Positions 16,356-23,362 of a stretch of DNA of 31,828 bases are shown piece after piece. The DNA is taken from positions 1 to 31,828 of the forward strand of contig CAYXUL010000035.1 of assembly GCA_964468475.1 (NCBI GenBank), given 5' to 3'. The stretch comes from JBECKX01 sp964468475. Lineage in GTDB: Bacteria > Zixibacteria > MSB-5A5 > CAIYYT01. Below the pieces are notes generated by a model, which saw nothing but the letters and a program-made list of their open reading frames with translations, was not told the origin of the DNA and did no database searches. A program made the translations under genes and the position numbers. How positions within the stretch are numbered: the first letter of the stretch is position 1; each line of letters opens with the position of its first letter.

Positions 16356-17666
16356 CTAAACAGCCCTTCCCATCTCCACCACTTCCGCCCCCAACGCCTC
16401 GGCAAGCTCGCGATCATGACCACAAAGGATCAGACACTTACCTGCGCTTGCCAGAGATGCCAGCATCCCGGCAACGAGCTGCCTGCCTTCCCAATCGAGG
16501 CCGCAGGTGATTTCATCGAAGATGTAAACACTGCAATCCATCACCAGCACCGCCGCAATCGCAACCCGGCGTTGCTCGCCAGCAGAGAGAGTGAAGGGAT
16601 TACGCCGGTAGAATTCTTCATAGTTAAGCCCCACCTGGGTGAGAGCCCCGGTAACGCGCTGCAGAACTTCTTCTTCGGCGAGTCCCTGATTGCGCGCGGC
16701 AAAAGCTACTTCATCAAACACTGTCTCGGCGAAGAAATTATGTTCCGGAAATTGCAGCAGCACACCAATTCTGGTTTTCGCGTTACTTACCACGTCACCT
16801 TGCTGTGGTTTCAACAGTCCTGCCAGCAGCAAGGCCAAAGTAGTCTTGCCGGAACCTGATGGCCCCATGATAGCAGTTACTCTGCCTGACTTGAATTGAT
16901 GCGAGAAATCTGAAACGACCGTTAAGTTATCATAACTGAATTCGAGATTACGCGCCTCGAGAAGCACCTTGCCGTCAGATGGAGTGGCGCTACTTGATAC
17001 TGCAAGCGATGATGGCATAAACTCTGATGACCGAAATTCAGTCGGCGTACCGTCAAAAACCAACGCTCCCTCTTCGAGAAACAGCACCCTGTCGAAGTCG
17101 TCGATCTCATCGACGAATTGCGAGGCCGCAATCACCGTTGCCGGTGTGGATTGCACCAGACTTCGCAGCTGTGCCTTACCTGCGGTATCTAGATAAGAAG
17201 TCGGTTCATCAATCAGCAAAAGTGACGGCTTCGTTACCAGCACACCTGCCAGGGCCAGGCGTTGTTTCTCGCCCGCCGATAGCTCCTCTGGTGCGGCCCG
17301 ATGCTTATCAAGCAGGGAAAAATCGTTTGCCGACCTCTCAACGCGCGATGCAATCTCATCACGCTGCACCTGCAAATTTTGCAGCGCGAAGGCAATATCT
17401 TCGGCAACGGTCGAGCCGACAATCTGATCATCGGGGTTTTGGAAAATGAAGCCGACACGCGAATCATTCTCACCCGAGCCGCCAACAGTCAGACGACCTG
17501 CCGACGGTTTGAGCAACCCGGCACACAGTTTCAGCAGGGTAGATTTCCCAGAGCCGTTTAAGCCCAGCAGGCAGACCCTCTCTCCCGCTTGAACAGACAG
17601 GGAGATGTCCCGCAAAATGAGGTGGTCAGCATCGTAGCCGAAGGATAGATTTTCCAATTTGATCAT
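16356..17666 (-). CDS. fused double ABC ATPase, EcfA1-EcfA2-like
   Basis: Two nucleotide-binding domains in one 436-residue chain, like the ATPase pair that powers energy-coupling-factor (vitamin or metal) importers. Domain 1 has Walker A GLNGSGKST (35-43), Q-loop FQNPDDQ, signature LSAGE (129-133) and Walker B with DE at 153-154. At the switch-histidine position it reads ASQFVDE, with Gln 183 instead of His. Domain 2 has GPSGSGKTT (268-276), QFPEHNF, LSAGE (360-364), FDEITCGLD with catalytic E385, and His in CGHDREL (H417). So only domain 2 keeps every ATPase residue. The linker (about 208-233) is Ser/Pro-rich. No EcfT or substrate-binding S component is next to it. TATATT sits a few bases before the ATG and no ribosome site is seen, so a leaderless message is possible. 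Confidence 0.88.
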   Translation of the reverse strand: MIKLENLSFGYDADHLILRDISLSVQAGERVCLLGLNGSGKSTLLKLCAGLLKPSAGRLTVGGSGENDSRVGFIFQNPDDQIVGSTVAEDIAFALQNLQVQRDEIASRVERSANDFSLLDKHRAAPEELSAGEKQRLALAGVLVTKPSLLLIDEPTSYLDTAGKAQLRSLVQSTPATVIAASQFVDEIDDFDRVLFLEEGALVFDGTPTEFRSSEFMPSSLAVSSSATPSDGKVLLEARNLEFSYDNLTVVSDFSHQFKSGRVTAIMGPSGSGKTTLALLLAGLLKPQQGDVVSNAKTRIGVLLQFPEHNFFAETVFDEVAFAARNQGLAEEEVLQRVTGALTQVGLNYEEFYRRNPFTLSAGEQRRVAIAAVLVMDCSVYIFDEITCGLDWEGRQLVAGMLASLASAGKCLILCGHDRELAEALGAEVVEMGRAV

Positions 17667-17699
17667 TGGGGGAATATAGGGAAGATGGCGTTCCGCAGT

Positions 17700-17715
17700 T
17701 GCGAATTTATTCGCA
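17700..17715. repeat. short hairpin with GAATTTATTC core
   Basis: TGCGAAT-TT-ATTCGCA. The same core occurs at 4572-4587 and, reversed, at 4635-4652. Confidence 0.75.
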
Positions 17716-17817
17716 TTACAGAATCGACCTCGGCCTTACGGAAGGGCTGCTGCACTAAGACCTTTACTTGGTGCCCCGCTGAATCAATGTCTCACACTCT
17801 GAGAGGAAGTGCGGGAC

Positions 17818-17930
17818 GTCATCGCGAGGAGTCCCCGATTCATCGGGGATGACGTGGCGATCTCCTCTACCACTACCATTGAGATTGCCACGCTCCTTAC
17901 GTCCTTCGGACTTCACTCGCTCGCAATGAC
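17818..17930. repeat. long inverted-repeat element, family A copy 2
   Basis: The left arm runs from GTCATCGCGAGGAG to TGACGTGGCGATCTCC with inner hairpin TCCCCGAT-TC-ATCGGGGA (17832-17849). The right arm runs from GAGATTGCCACGCTCC to CTCGCTCGCAATGAC with inner hairpin GTCC-TTC-GGAC (17901-17911). The arms match those at 4390-4513, while the inner hairpins differ. The short reading frame across it (17809-17997) is repeat DNA. Confidence 0.85.
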
Positions 17931-17976
17931 AGATCTCTGGCCTGCGGCCTTTTTCAACAAGTTCTCGAGAGGCGCA

Positions 17977-18113
17977 CCGTCAGGAAAGGATTCCTGACGG
18001 CGCAACTAAATCGCTTTCAACGGGCACGCAAACCGCGCCCCTACTTACTGTGCGCGGCAGTCGTCCTCGCCTGCTGCGTCCTTAACCCGCCAGACGAGGA
18101 CGGCTGGCGGGCA
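17977..18113. repeat. hairpins and family C copy 2 downstream of gcvPB
   Basis: CCGTCAGGAA-AGGA-TTCCTGACGG (17977-18000) has a perfect 10-base stem. At 18049-18113 lies the second copy of family C, which ends in hairpin CCCGCCAG/CTGGCGGG (18086-18111). With family A copy 2 this fills the 518 bases between gcvPB and the ABC gene; I see no gene here and no clean terminator with a T-run. Confidence 0.75.
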
Positions 18114-18184
18114 CTGCCTATTCTATTCGCGCAACACTCATCAACGTGTAGATCCTGGCGCAGCGAATTTCAGCGGTCAAAAAT

Positions 18185-19642
18185 CTACCCCACCGGGAAA
18201 CTGATATTCAGTTCCTTCGCGGCGCGGACTTCATCGAGGCGTGCCACCGGCGTCGTGTGTGGGGCGCCTTTCACCTTCTCGGGATCGTTTTCAGCCTCAT
18301 CAGCGATTTGCTCCATTACCTCTACGAAGTAATCAAGCGACGCCTTGCTTTCCGTCTCAGTCGGCTCGATCATCAACGCTTCGCTGACAATCAGCGGGAA
18401 ATAGGTAGTCGGCGCATGCACGCCAAAGTCGAGCATCCGCTTGGCCATATCGGAAACCTTCACGCCCAGCTTCTTTTGATTATCGCCGGAAAGCACGAAC
18501 TCATGCATGCAGACATGATCCTGCGGCAGCTTGAAGCGCTTCTGCAGTTTGCGCATCAGGTAGTTGGCATTGAGGATCGCGGTTTCGGAGACATCACGGA
18601 GACCGTCAGGTCCGTGCATCAGGATGTAGATATAGGCGCGCACCATCGAGCCGAAGTTGCCGTAGAAGGCATGCAACCGGCCAATGCTCAACGGGCGATC
18701 GTAGTCGAAGTAGTATTGTTTGTCATCGTGCGCGACTACCGGAACCGGTTGGTAGGGGGAGAGGAATTTCTTAAATCCGACTGCACCACCACCCGGACCG
18801 CCGCCACCGTGAGGCGTAGAGAAGGTTTTGTGCAGGTTGATATGAAGCATATCAAAGCCCATATCGCCGGGACGGGCGATGCCCATCAGTGCGTTAAGGT
18901 TGGCGCCGTCCATGTACATCAACGCGCCCTTTTTGTGTACCAGCTCCGAAATCCGCAGGATCTCCCGCTCAAAGAGGCCGAGGGTGTTGGGATTGGTCAG
19001 CATCACGAGGGCGACATCATCATCGAGTGCTTCTTCAAGCGTGTGAGGATCAAGGATACCCTGCTCGCTTGATTTGAGCTGCACCGGCTGCCAGCCCGAC
19101 ATCATCACCGATGCGGGATTGGTGCCGTGAGCCGAATCGGGAAGCAAGACTTTATAGCGAGCTTCGCCCTTCTGCTTGAAATGCGCCTTAGTTAGCTGAA
19201 TGCCGCAGAACTCGCCCTGTGCGCCGGAAGTGGGTTGAAGCGTGACTTCGTCCATCCCCGAAATCTCTGCCAGCATCTGTCCGAGATTGTACATCAGCTC
19301 CATTGCACCCTGTGCGGTGCGTGCCGGCTGGAACGGATGAAGTTCCTGCCAGCCGGGATTGGCGGCAGCACGCTCGTTCACCTTGGGGTTGTATTTCATA
19401 GTACAACTGCCCAGCGGATAAATCGCTTTGTCGATATGGTGATTCAGCGAGGAGAGGCGAATATAGTGGCGCACCACCTGATTCTCGGAAATCTCCGGAA
19501 GCGGGGCATCAGTCACTCGCAGATTGTCGCCGCCGAGAGTTTCTGCCATATCAAGTTCAGGCACGTCGCACCTTGGTACGCTGTACCCTTTCTGCCCGGC
19601 GCGCGACATCTCGAATATCGTTCTGCCTTCACGGTAAATCAT
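18185..19642 (-). CDS. gcvPB: glycine dehydrogenase (decarboxylating) subunit 2
   Basis: PLP-bearing half of the split P-protein. With GcvPA it decarboxylates glycine and passes the aminomethyl group to lipoyl-GcvH. The 485-residue protein has the PLP lysine in HINLHKTFSTPHGGGGPG (K272), SGAQGEF near 139-145, DSAHGTNPASV (169-179) and MDGANLNA (244-251), all standard for the subunit. Length is normal. GGAGAAAG lies before the ATG. It is the last gene of the minus-strand cluster, 41 bases after the thioredoxin-TPR gene, and is separated from its partner gcvPA by three genes and the tandem array. Confidence 0.96.
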   Translation of the reverse strand: MIYREGRTIFEMSRAGQKGYSVPRCDVPELDMAETLGGDNLRVTDAPLPEISENQVVRHYIRLSSLNHHIDKAIYPLGSCTMKYNPKVNERAAANPGWQELHPFQPARTAQGAMELMYNLGQMLAEISGMDEVTLQPTSGAQGEFCGIQLTKAHFKQKGEARYKVLLPDSAHGTNPASVMMSGWQPVQLKSSEQGILDPHTLEEALDDDVALVMLTNPNTLGLFEREILRISELVHKKGALMYMDGANLNALMGIARPGDMGFDMLHINLHKTFSTPHGGGGPGGGAVGFKKFLSPYQPVPVVAHDDKQYYFDYDRPLSIGRLHAFYGNFGSMVRAYIYILMHGPDGLRDVSETAILNANYLMRKLQKRFKLPQDHVCMHEFVLSGDNQKKLGVKVSDMAKRMLDFGVHAPTTYFPLIVSEALMIEPTETESKASLDYFVEVMEQIADEAENDPEKVKGAPHTTPVARLDEVRAAKELNISFPVG

Positions 19643-19683
19643 TCTATCTACTCTTTCTCCAGTTGCGGTTTCTCAGCCACGGC

Positions 19684-20535
19684 CTACTGGCCCCCATTCA
19701 TCTTGGCAAACTGCTGGTTGATCCAGTCGCGCTCATCGGTGTCGGGATACTTCTTCAGAAAGCCGTTGTATGCCTCACGGGCATTCTTAAAATCGTTAGC
19801 CTCCTGGTAGCAATAGGCGATCATCAGCTCCGCATCCGAGGTGACCGGATCGGAGGTAAATGCCGCAGGGACTTTCTTCCAGATATCCACGGCCGCCAGG
19901 TAGTTCTTCAGTTTGTATTGCATATGCCCCAGGTTAAACCATGCCTGCGCTCCCAGGCTGTCACGGTTGTCCTTATCGAGAGCCATCACCTTCTCAAAAT
20001 AGGTCGCAGCTTTGTCGTAGTCTCCCTTCCAGCGATATTTTTGGCCGGTTTCGTAATTGAGGCTATCGTTATCCGGGTCGGAGGAGAGCTTCTCCAGGTA
20101 ATAGTCAAGCGTCCCGATGCCCTCGTAAGCATCCACTATTTGGGTAACGAATTCCTCCGGCGGGTAGTAGCCGATGATGCGATCGATTTCGACCCCGTTT
20201 GGCTTGAGCAGCAGTATCGTTGGATAGCTGCGCACCCCATATTGCGCCGCCAGTTCGGTATCGACTTCGGCATTAATCATTCCCAGCTCGAAATTCTTGA
20301 GGAACTTCTGTACGTAGGCATCGGGATAGGTCGAATCATCCATCACTTTACACCAATAGCACCAGTCGGTATAGAAATCCAGTACGATTGACTTTTCCGA
20401 TTTCTGTGCAGTGTTGATCAGTGACTGGAAATTGTCACCGAACTCGAGGTTTCCGATGGTGTGGTTCGCAAAGGCGCTTGGCGACATCACGCCGCAAACC
20501 GCAACAAGCAGCACCAGGATAAGTAGTTTCTTCAT
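19684..20535 (-). CDS. exported thioredoxin-fold protein with TPR region
   Basis: The 283-residue protein has a signal peptide (MKKLLILVLLVAVCGVMSPSAFA). A thioredoxin domain follows (about 30-150) with active-site CYWC (C59, C62) in FYTDWCYWCKVMDD and cis-Pro P105 in RSYPTI. C-terminal to that are helical tetratricopeptide-like repeats (about 165-280), such as AWFNLGHMQYKLKNYLAAVDIWKK. It would act in the periplasm as a disulfide reductase or isomerase with a protein-binding tail, similar in fold to DUF255/thioredoxin_7-type proteins. ATG at 20535 follows AAAGG; the frame continues nine codons upstream but those precede the signal peptide. It lies 52 bases after the acidic DUF2007-like gene. 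A link to glycine cleavage is not evident; apart from position I see none. Confidence 0.85.
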   Translation of the reverse strand: MKKLLILVLLVAVCGVMSPSAFANHTIGNLEFGDNFQSLINTAQKSEKSIVLDFYTDWCYWCKVMDDSTYPDAYVQKFLKNFELGMINAEVDTELAAQYGVRSYPTILLLKPNGVEIDRIIGYYPPEEFVTQIVDAYEGIGTLDYYLEKLSSDPDNDSLNYETGQKYRWKGDYDKAATYFEKVMALDKDNRDSLGAQAWFNLGHMQYKLKNYLAAVDIWKKVPAAFTSDPVTSDAELMIAYCYQEANDFKNAREAYNGFLKKYPDTDERDWINQQFAKMNGGQ

Positions 20536-20587
20536 CAGTGACCTTTCGCCGTATATCCTCAAATCTAGCGATTTCTAATCTGATCGA

Positions 20588-20935
20588 TCAGCTATCGTCG
20601 TCATCGTCATCGTAGTAATCATCGTCGTCATCGACATCCGAATCATCGTCATCCTCGTCATAATCCTCGAATTCGTCGCCCTCAAGTGAATCGAGGAGTT
20701 CTTTGCCTCGATCGAAGTCCTCCTGATTGACGTAGATCTCGGCCAGACCAGGAGGGGCGTAGCCGCGATGCGTAATTGATCCGGCATCAACCGTGTCGCC
20801 CCCACCAAGCCCCTTAGCCAGGTAAGGAATCTCTTCTTCATCCAGCGCCCCGATCAGAAACTGTGCCAGCATGTAGTTACCGGTTTTCAGCAGCAGCACA
20901 CTCTCAACATCATCAAGATCATGCTCTTCAGTCAC
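20588..20935 (-). CDS. DUF2007-like protein with very acidic tail
   Basis: A 115-residue protein. Residues about 10-85 fit the DUF2007 pattern (putative signal-transducing domain): a strand SVLLLKTGN, a helix with AQFLIGALDEEEIPYL, a glycine loop, and AEIYVNQEDFDRGKELLDSL. The tail from about 88 is nearly all Asp, Glu and Tyr, ending in a run of Asp. Start is GTG at 20935, with GGAGG five bases before it and no nearby ATG. The region upstream is a 14-bp tandem array containing a gap, so its promoter cannot be read. A related domain occurs in the next gene upstream (21245-21613). Function unknown. Confidence 0.75.
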   Translation of the reverse strand: MTEEHDLDDVESVLLLKTGNYMLAQFLIGALDEEEIPYLAKGLGGGDTVDAGSITHRGYAPPGLAEIYVNQEDFDRGKELLDSLEGDEFEDYDEDDDDSDVDDDDDYYDDDDDDS

Positions 20936-21046
20936 ACCAACCTCCGTAAACCAGTGCGAAATCTTGCGTGAACATGGCCAACCATACTACAAATGAAAAT
21001 CCACACCCCGATCGCCGCAGTCTCCGCACGCTGACCATGATCACGG

Positions 21047-21236
21047 TCTGCGCGACTGTGTCTGCGCGACTGTGTCTGCACAACTGTGTCTGCGCNNNNN
21101 NNNNNNNNNNNNNNNNNNNNNNNNNNNNNNNNNNNNNNNNNNNNNNNNNNNNNNNNNNNNNNNNNNNNNNNNNNNNNNNNNNNNNNNNNNNNNNNACTGT
21201 GTCTGCGCGACTGTGTCTGCACAACTGTGTCTGCGC
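21047..21236. repeat. 14-bp tandem repeat array, gap in the middle
   Basis: Units of TCTGCGCGACTGTG and the variant TCTGCACAACTGTG run head to tail on both sides of the N run: A, A, B, partial on the left (21047-21095); partial, A, B, partial on the right (21196-21236). B differs from A at two positions (G to A at the sixth and eighth bases). Fourteen is not a multiple of three and all frames stay open, so it is not coding. It separates two DUF2007-like genes. Outside the array, 20936-21046 shows nothing recognisable. Confidence 0.9.
21096..21195. other. scaffold gap of 100 N
   Basis: Exactly 100 unknown bases inside the 14-bp array. The real array length is unknown; the repeat itself explains the break. 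Confidence 0.99.
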
Positions 21237-21244
21237 AATCGGAG

Positions 21245-21613
21245 CTAAAGTTCTTCTTCCTCAATCTCTCCAAACAGGGAACGGGCTATTTCACGAGCCT
21301 CTTCGTAGTCTTCCTCGGCAACACGAAACTCGCCGTCGATTTCATCCCCGGAGTAAAGTTCACCGTCGCCGCCGATGTCGGCCGGCCCCTGAACCTGAGC
21401 GAACTTGAATTTGATGCCGGCCTCACGGAGGGCATCGCTTAGTTCGTGGGTTGCGGCGCTCGAGGAAGAACGGTAAAGGCAGACGGCAATATCCGATTGC
21501 AGTTCCGCCTCTTCGAATTCGTCCAGTGTTCCCTTGGCCACGATCTCGCCGCAGTCGGGGCAAATCGAAACGTTGCCTTTAAACTCGGTTTCGCAGTTAG
21601 GGCAAAACGGCAT
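21245..21613 (-). CDS. zinc-ribbon protein with DUF2007-like domain
   Basis: A 122-residue protein. The N-terminus has two CxxC pairs (C4, C7 and C18, C21) in MPFCPNCETEFKGNVSICPD, a zinc ribbon. The rest follows the layout of the acidic paralogue at 20588-20935: a strand DIAVCLYRSS, a helix with THELSDALREAGIKFK, a Gly/Asp loop, then GEFRVAEEDYEEAREIARSL and an acidic end. ATG 21613 follows GGTGAAAG, and the gene overlaps the end of gcvPA by 17 bases in another frame, so the two are surely co-transcribed. Function unknown; possibly regulatory or an adaptor. Confidence 0.82.
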   Translation of the reverse strand: MPFCPNCETEFKGNVSICPDCGEIVAKGTLDEFEEAELQSDIAVCLYRSSSSAATHELSDALREAGIKFKFAQVQGPADIGGDGELYSGDEIDGEFRVAEEDYEEAREIARSLFGEIEEEEL

Positions 21614-22952
21614 CTTTCACCAGGATATCCTGCAGTGCGTGTCGATAATGATCGATCTCCGCCCGCGTACGTTTTTCGGTGGCGCACACGAGCAGGTAAT
21701 CGTCTTCCCACATGAAGCGACTGGTCGGCACTCCCGCGAAGATCTTCTTATCGCAGAGGCGATCGAAAACTTCACGCGCCGGCTCACTGAACTTCAAGGG
21801 GAATTCCATGAAAAACGGGCGATCATATGGAATCTCGACTCCCTCAAGTGAGCAGAGAGATTCCTTGAGGTAATGGGCTTTATTCACACACAACTTCGCC
21901 ACTTCCTTCAACCCTTCACGACCCATCATTGCCAGGTAGATGGTAGCCGCCAGGGCGTTAAGCGCCTGGTTGGTGCATATATTTGAAGTAGCTTTGTCGC
22001 GCCGGATATGCTGCTCGCGAGTCTGCAACGTCAGGCAGAAACCGCGTTTGCCTCGCGTGTCTTCGGTCATCGCCGCCAGCCGACCCGGAAGGCGACGGAC
22101 AAAATCGCGCCGGGTGGCGAAGAAACCCACGTAGGGGCCACCGAACATCAACGGGTTTCCCAACGGCTGCGCTTCACCCACAGCGATGTCGGCGTCATAT
22201 TCACCCGGAGTCTTCAAGTAGGCAAGGGAAATGGGATTCACCACGGCGATCAGCAATGCCCCCGCTTGTTTCACGATCTGAGGAAATTGAATGGTCGGCT
22301 CGATGTAGCCGTAGAAGTTAGGGTTTTGCATCACGAAGCAGGCAGCATCGCCGATCTTCGCCTGCAGGTCGTCGAGATCGATATTACCCTTGTCATGATT
22401 GACGACGACAATTTCATTGTCTTGATCACCCAGATAGATCTTGATACAATCGAGGTAATGCGGGTGGAGCAGAGCGGAGACGGCGATTTTCTTCCGTTTG
22501 GTGTGCGCCAGTGCCAGCAGCACCGCTTCCGCGGCAGCGGAGCCACCATCATACATCGAGGCGTTGGCTACTTCCATCCCCGTCAGGCGGCAGATCAGTG
22601 ATTGAAATTCGTAAATCACCTGAAGGGTGCCCTGCGAGACTTCTGCCTGGTAAGGCGTGTAAGCTGTCTTAAATTCCGAACGATCGGTGAGATGACCTAC
22701 AGCAGAAGGAACAAAGTGATCATAGGCACCTGCCCCCATAAAATTACTGTATTCATTACCGTACTGATTCTTTCGCGCCAGCCCCTCAAGCAGGCTCAGC
22801 GCCTCGAATTCCGACTGGGCATCGGGAAGATTCAGTTTCTCGCGGAGGCGCAACGATTCAGGTACACCCTCAAGCAGTCTTTCAAAGGAGTCGACTCCGA
22901 TGGCGGCCAGCATCTCGTGGCGCTCACCGTCGGAATGGGGTATATAAGTCAT
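21597..22952 (-). CDS. gcvPA: glycine dehydrogenase (decarboxylating) subunit 1
   Basis: N-terminal-type half of the split glycine decarboxylase; it forms the P-protein with GcvPB. The 451-residue protein begins MTYIPHSDGERHEMLAAIG and has AYTPYQAEVSQGTLQVIYEFQ in pieces near 96-116, LTGMEVANASMYDGGSA (124-140), GEAQPLGNPLMFGGP and RGFCLTLQTREQHIRRDKA, all typical of this subunit, with no PLP lysine expected. AAAGGA lies 9 bases upstream of the ATG. gcvH ends 18 bases before it, and the zinc-ribbon gene overlaps its 3' end. Confidence 0.96.
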   Translation of the reverse strand: MTYIPHSDGERHEMLAAIGVDSFERLLEGVPESLRLREKLNLPDAQSEFEALSLLEGLARKNQYGNEYSNFMGAGAYDHFVPSAVGHLTDRSEFKTAYTPYQAEVSQGTLQVIYEFQSLICRLTGMEVANASMYDGGSAAAEAVLLALAHTKRKKIAVSALLHPHYLDCIKIYLGDQDNEIVVVNHDKGNIDLDDLQAKIGDAACFVMQNPNFYGYIEPTIQFPQIVKQAGALLIAVVNPISLAYLKTPGEYDADIAVGEAQPLGNPLMFGGPYVGFFATRRDFVRRLPGRLAAMTEDTRGKRGFCLTLQTREQHIRRDKATSNICTNQALNALAATIYLAMMGREGLKEVAKLCVNKAHYLKESLCSLEGVEIPYDRPFFMEFPLKFSEPAREVFDRLCDKKIFAGVPTSRFMWEDDYLLVCATEKRTRAEIDHYRHALQDILVKDAVLP

Positions 22953-22970
22953 CTGGCTCGGTCCTTTACC

Positions 22971-23351
22971 TCAATCCTCAATCAGTTTCTTATAGGTCTC
23001 ACTGTCGAGCAGGTTATCGATTTCGCTCGCGGAGAGATTTGACAACTTAATAATCCACCCTTCACCGTAGGGATCATTATTAATAACAGAGGAATCGCTT
23101 TCGAGGTTTGTGTTAATTTCAGTGACTTCACCCGAAATCGGGGCGAACATTTCACTGACCGCCTTCACCGCCTCAATCGTTCCGAATGCTTCCATCTGCT
23201 TGAACTGCTTCCCGGTTTCCGGGAGCTCGACAAAAACGATATCCCCCAATTCCCCCTGAGCATAATCCGTAATTCCCACTATCGCTACATCGCCCTCAAC
23301 TTTGACCCATTCATGTTCTTTGGTGTATTTGAGGTCCGCTGGGATGTTCAT
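22971..23351 (-). CDS. gcvH: glycine cleavage system H protein
   Basis: Lipoyl carrier that shuttles the aminomethyl group between P-, T- and L-proteins. The 126-residue protein begins MNIPADLKYTKEHEW and has the lipoylation site GTIEAVKAVSE with K63. Normal length. GGAGG lies four bases before the ATG. It starts 11 bases after accC ends, so accC and the gcv genes look like one transcript. gcvT and a lipoate ligase are not in the window. Confidence 0.97.
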   Translation of the reverse strand: MNIPADLKYTKEHEWVKVEGDVAIVGITDYAQGELGDIVFVELPETGKQFKQMEAFGTIEAVKAVSEMFAPISGEVTEINTNLESDSSVINNDPYGEGWIIKLSNLSASEIDNLLDSETYKKLIED

Positions 23352-23362
23352 TCTTCCTCCGT

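Noticed and set aside
15947..16510. Short frames in the repeat island between the cytochrome operon and the ABC gene
   Set aside because: They consist of family B and C repeat DNA on both strands; such Pro/Arg-rich translations are typical artefacts of palindromic repeats.
21047..21236. Possible CRISPR array or coding repeat
   Set aside because: Units are 14 bases with no spacers, so not CRISPR; the period is not divisible by three and every frame stays open, so not a protein repeat.
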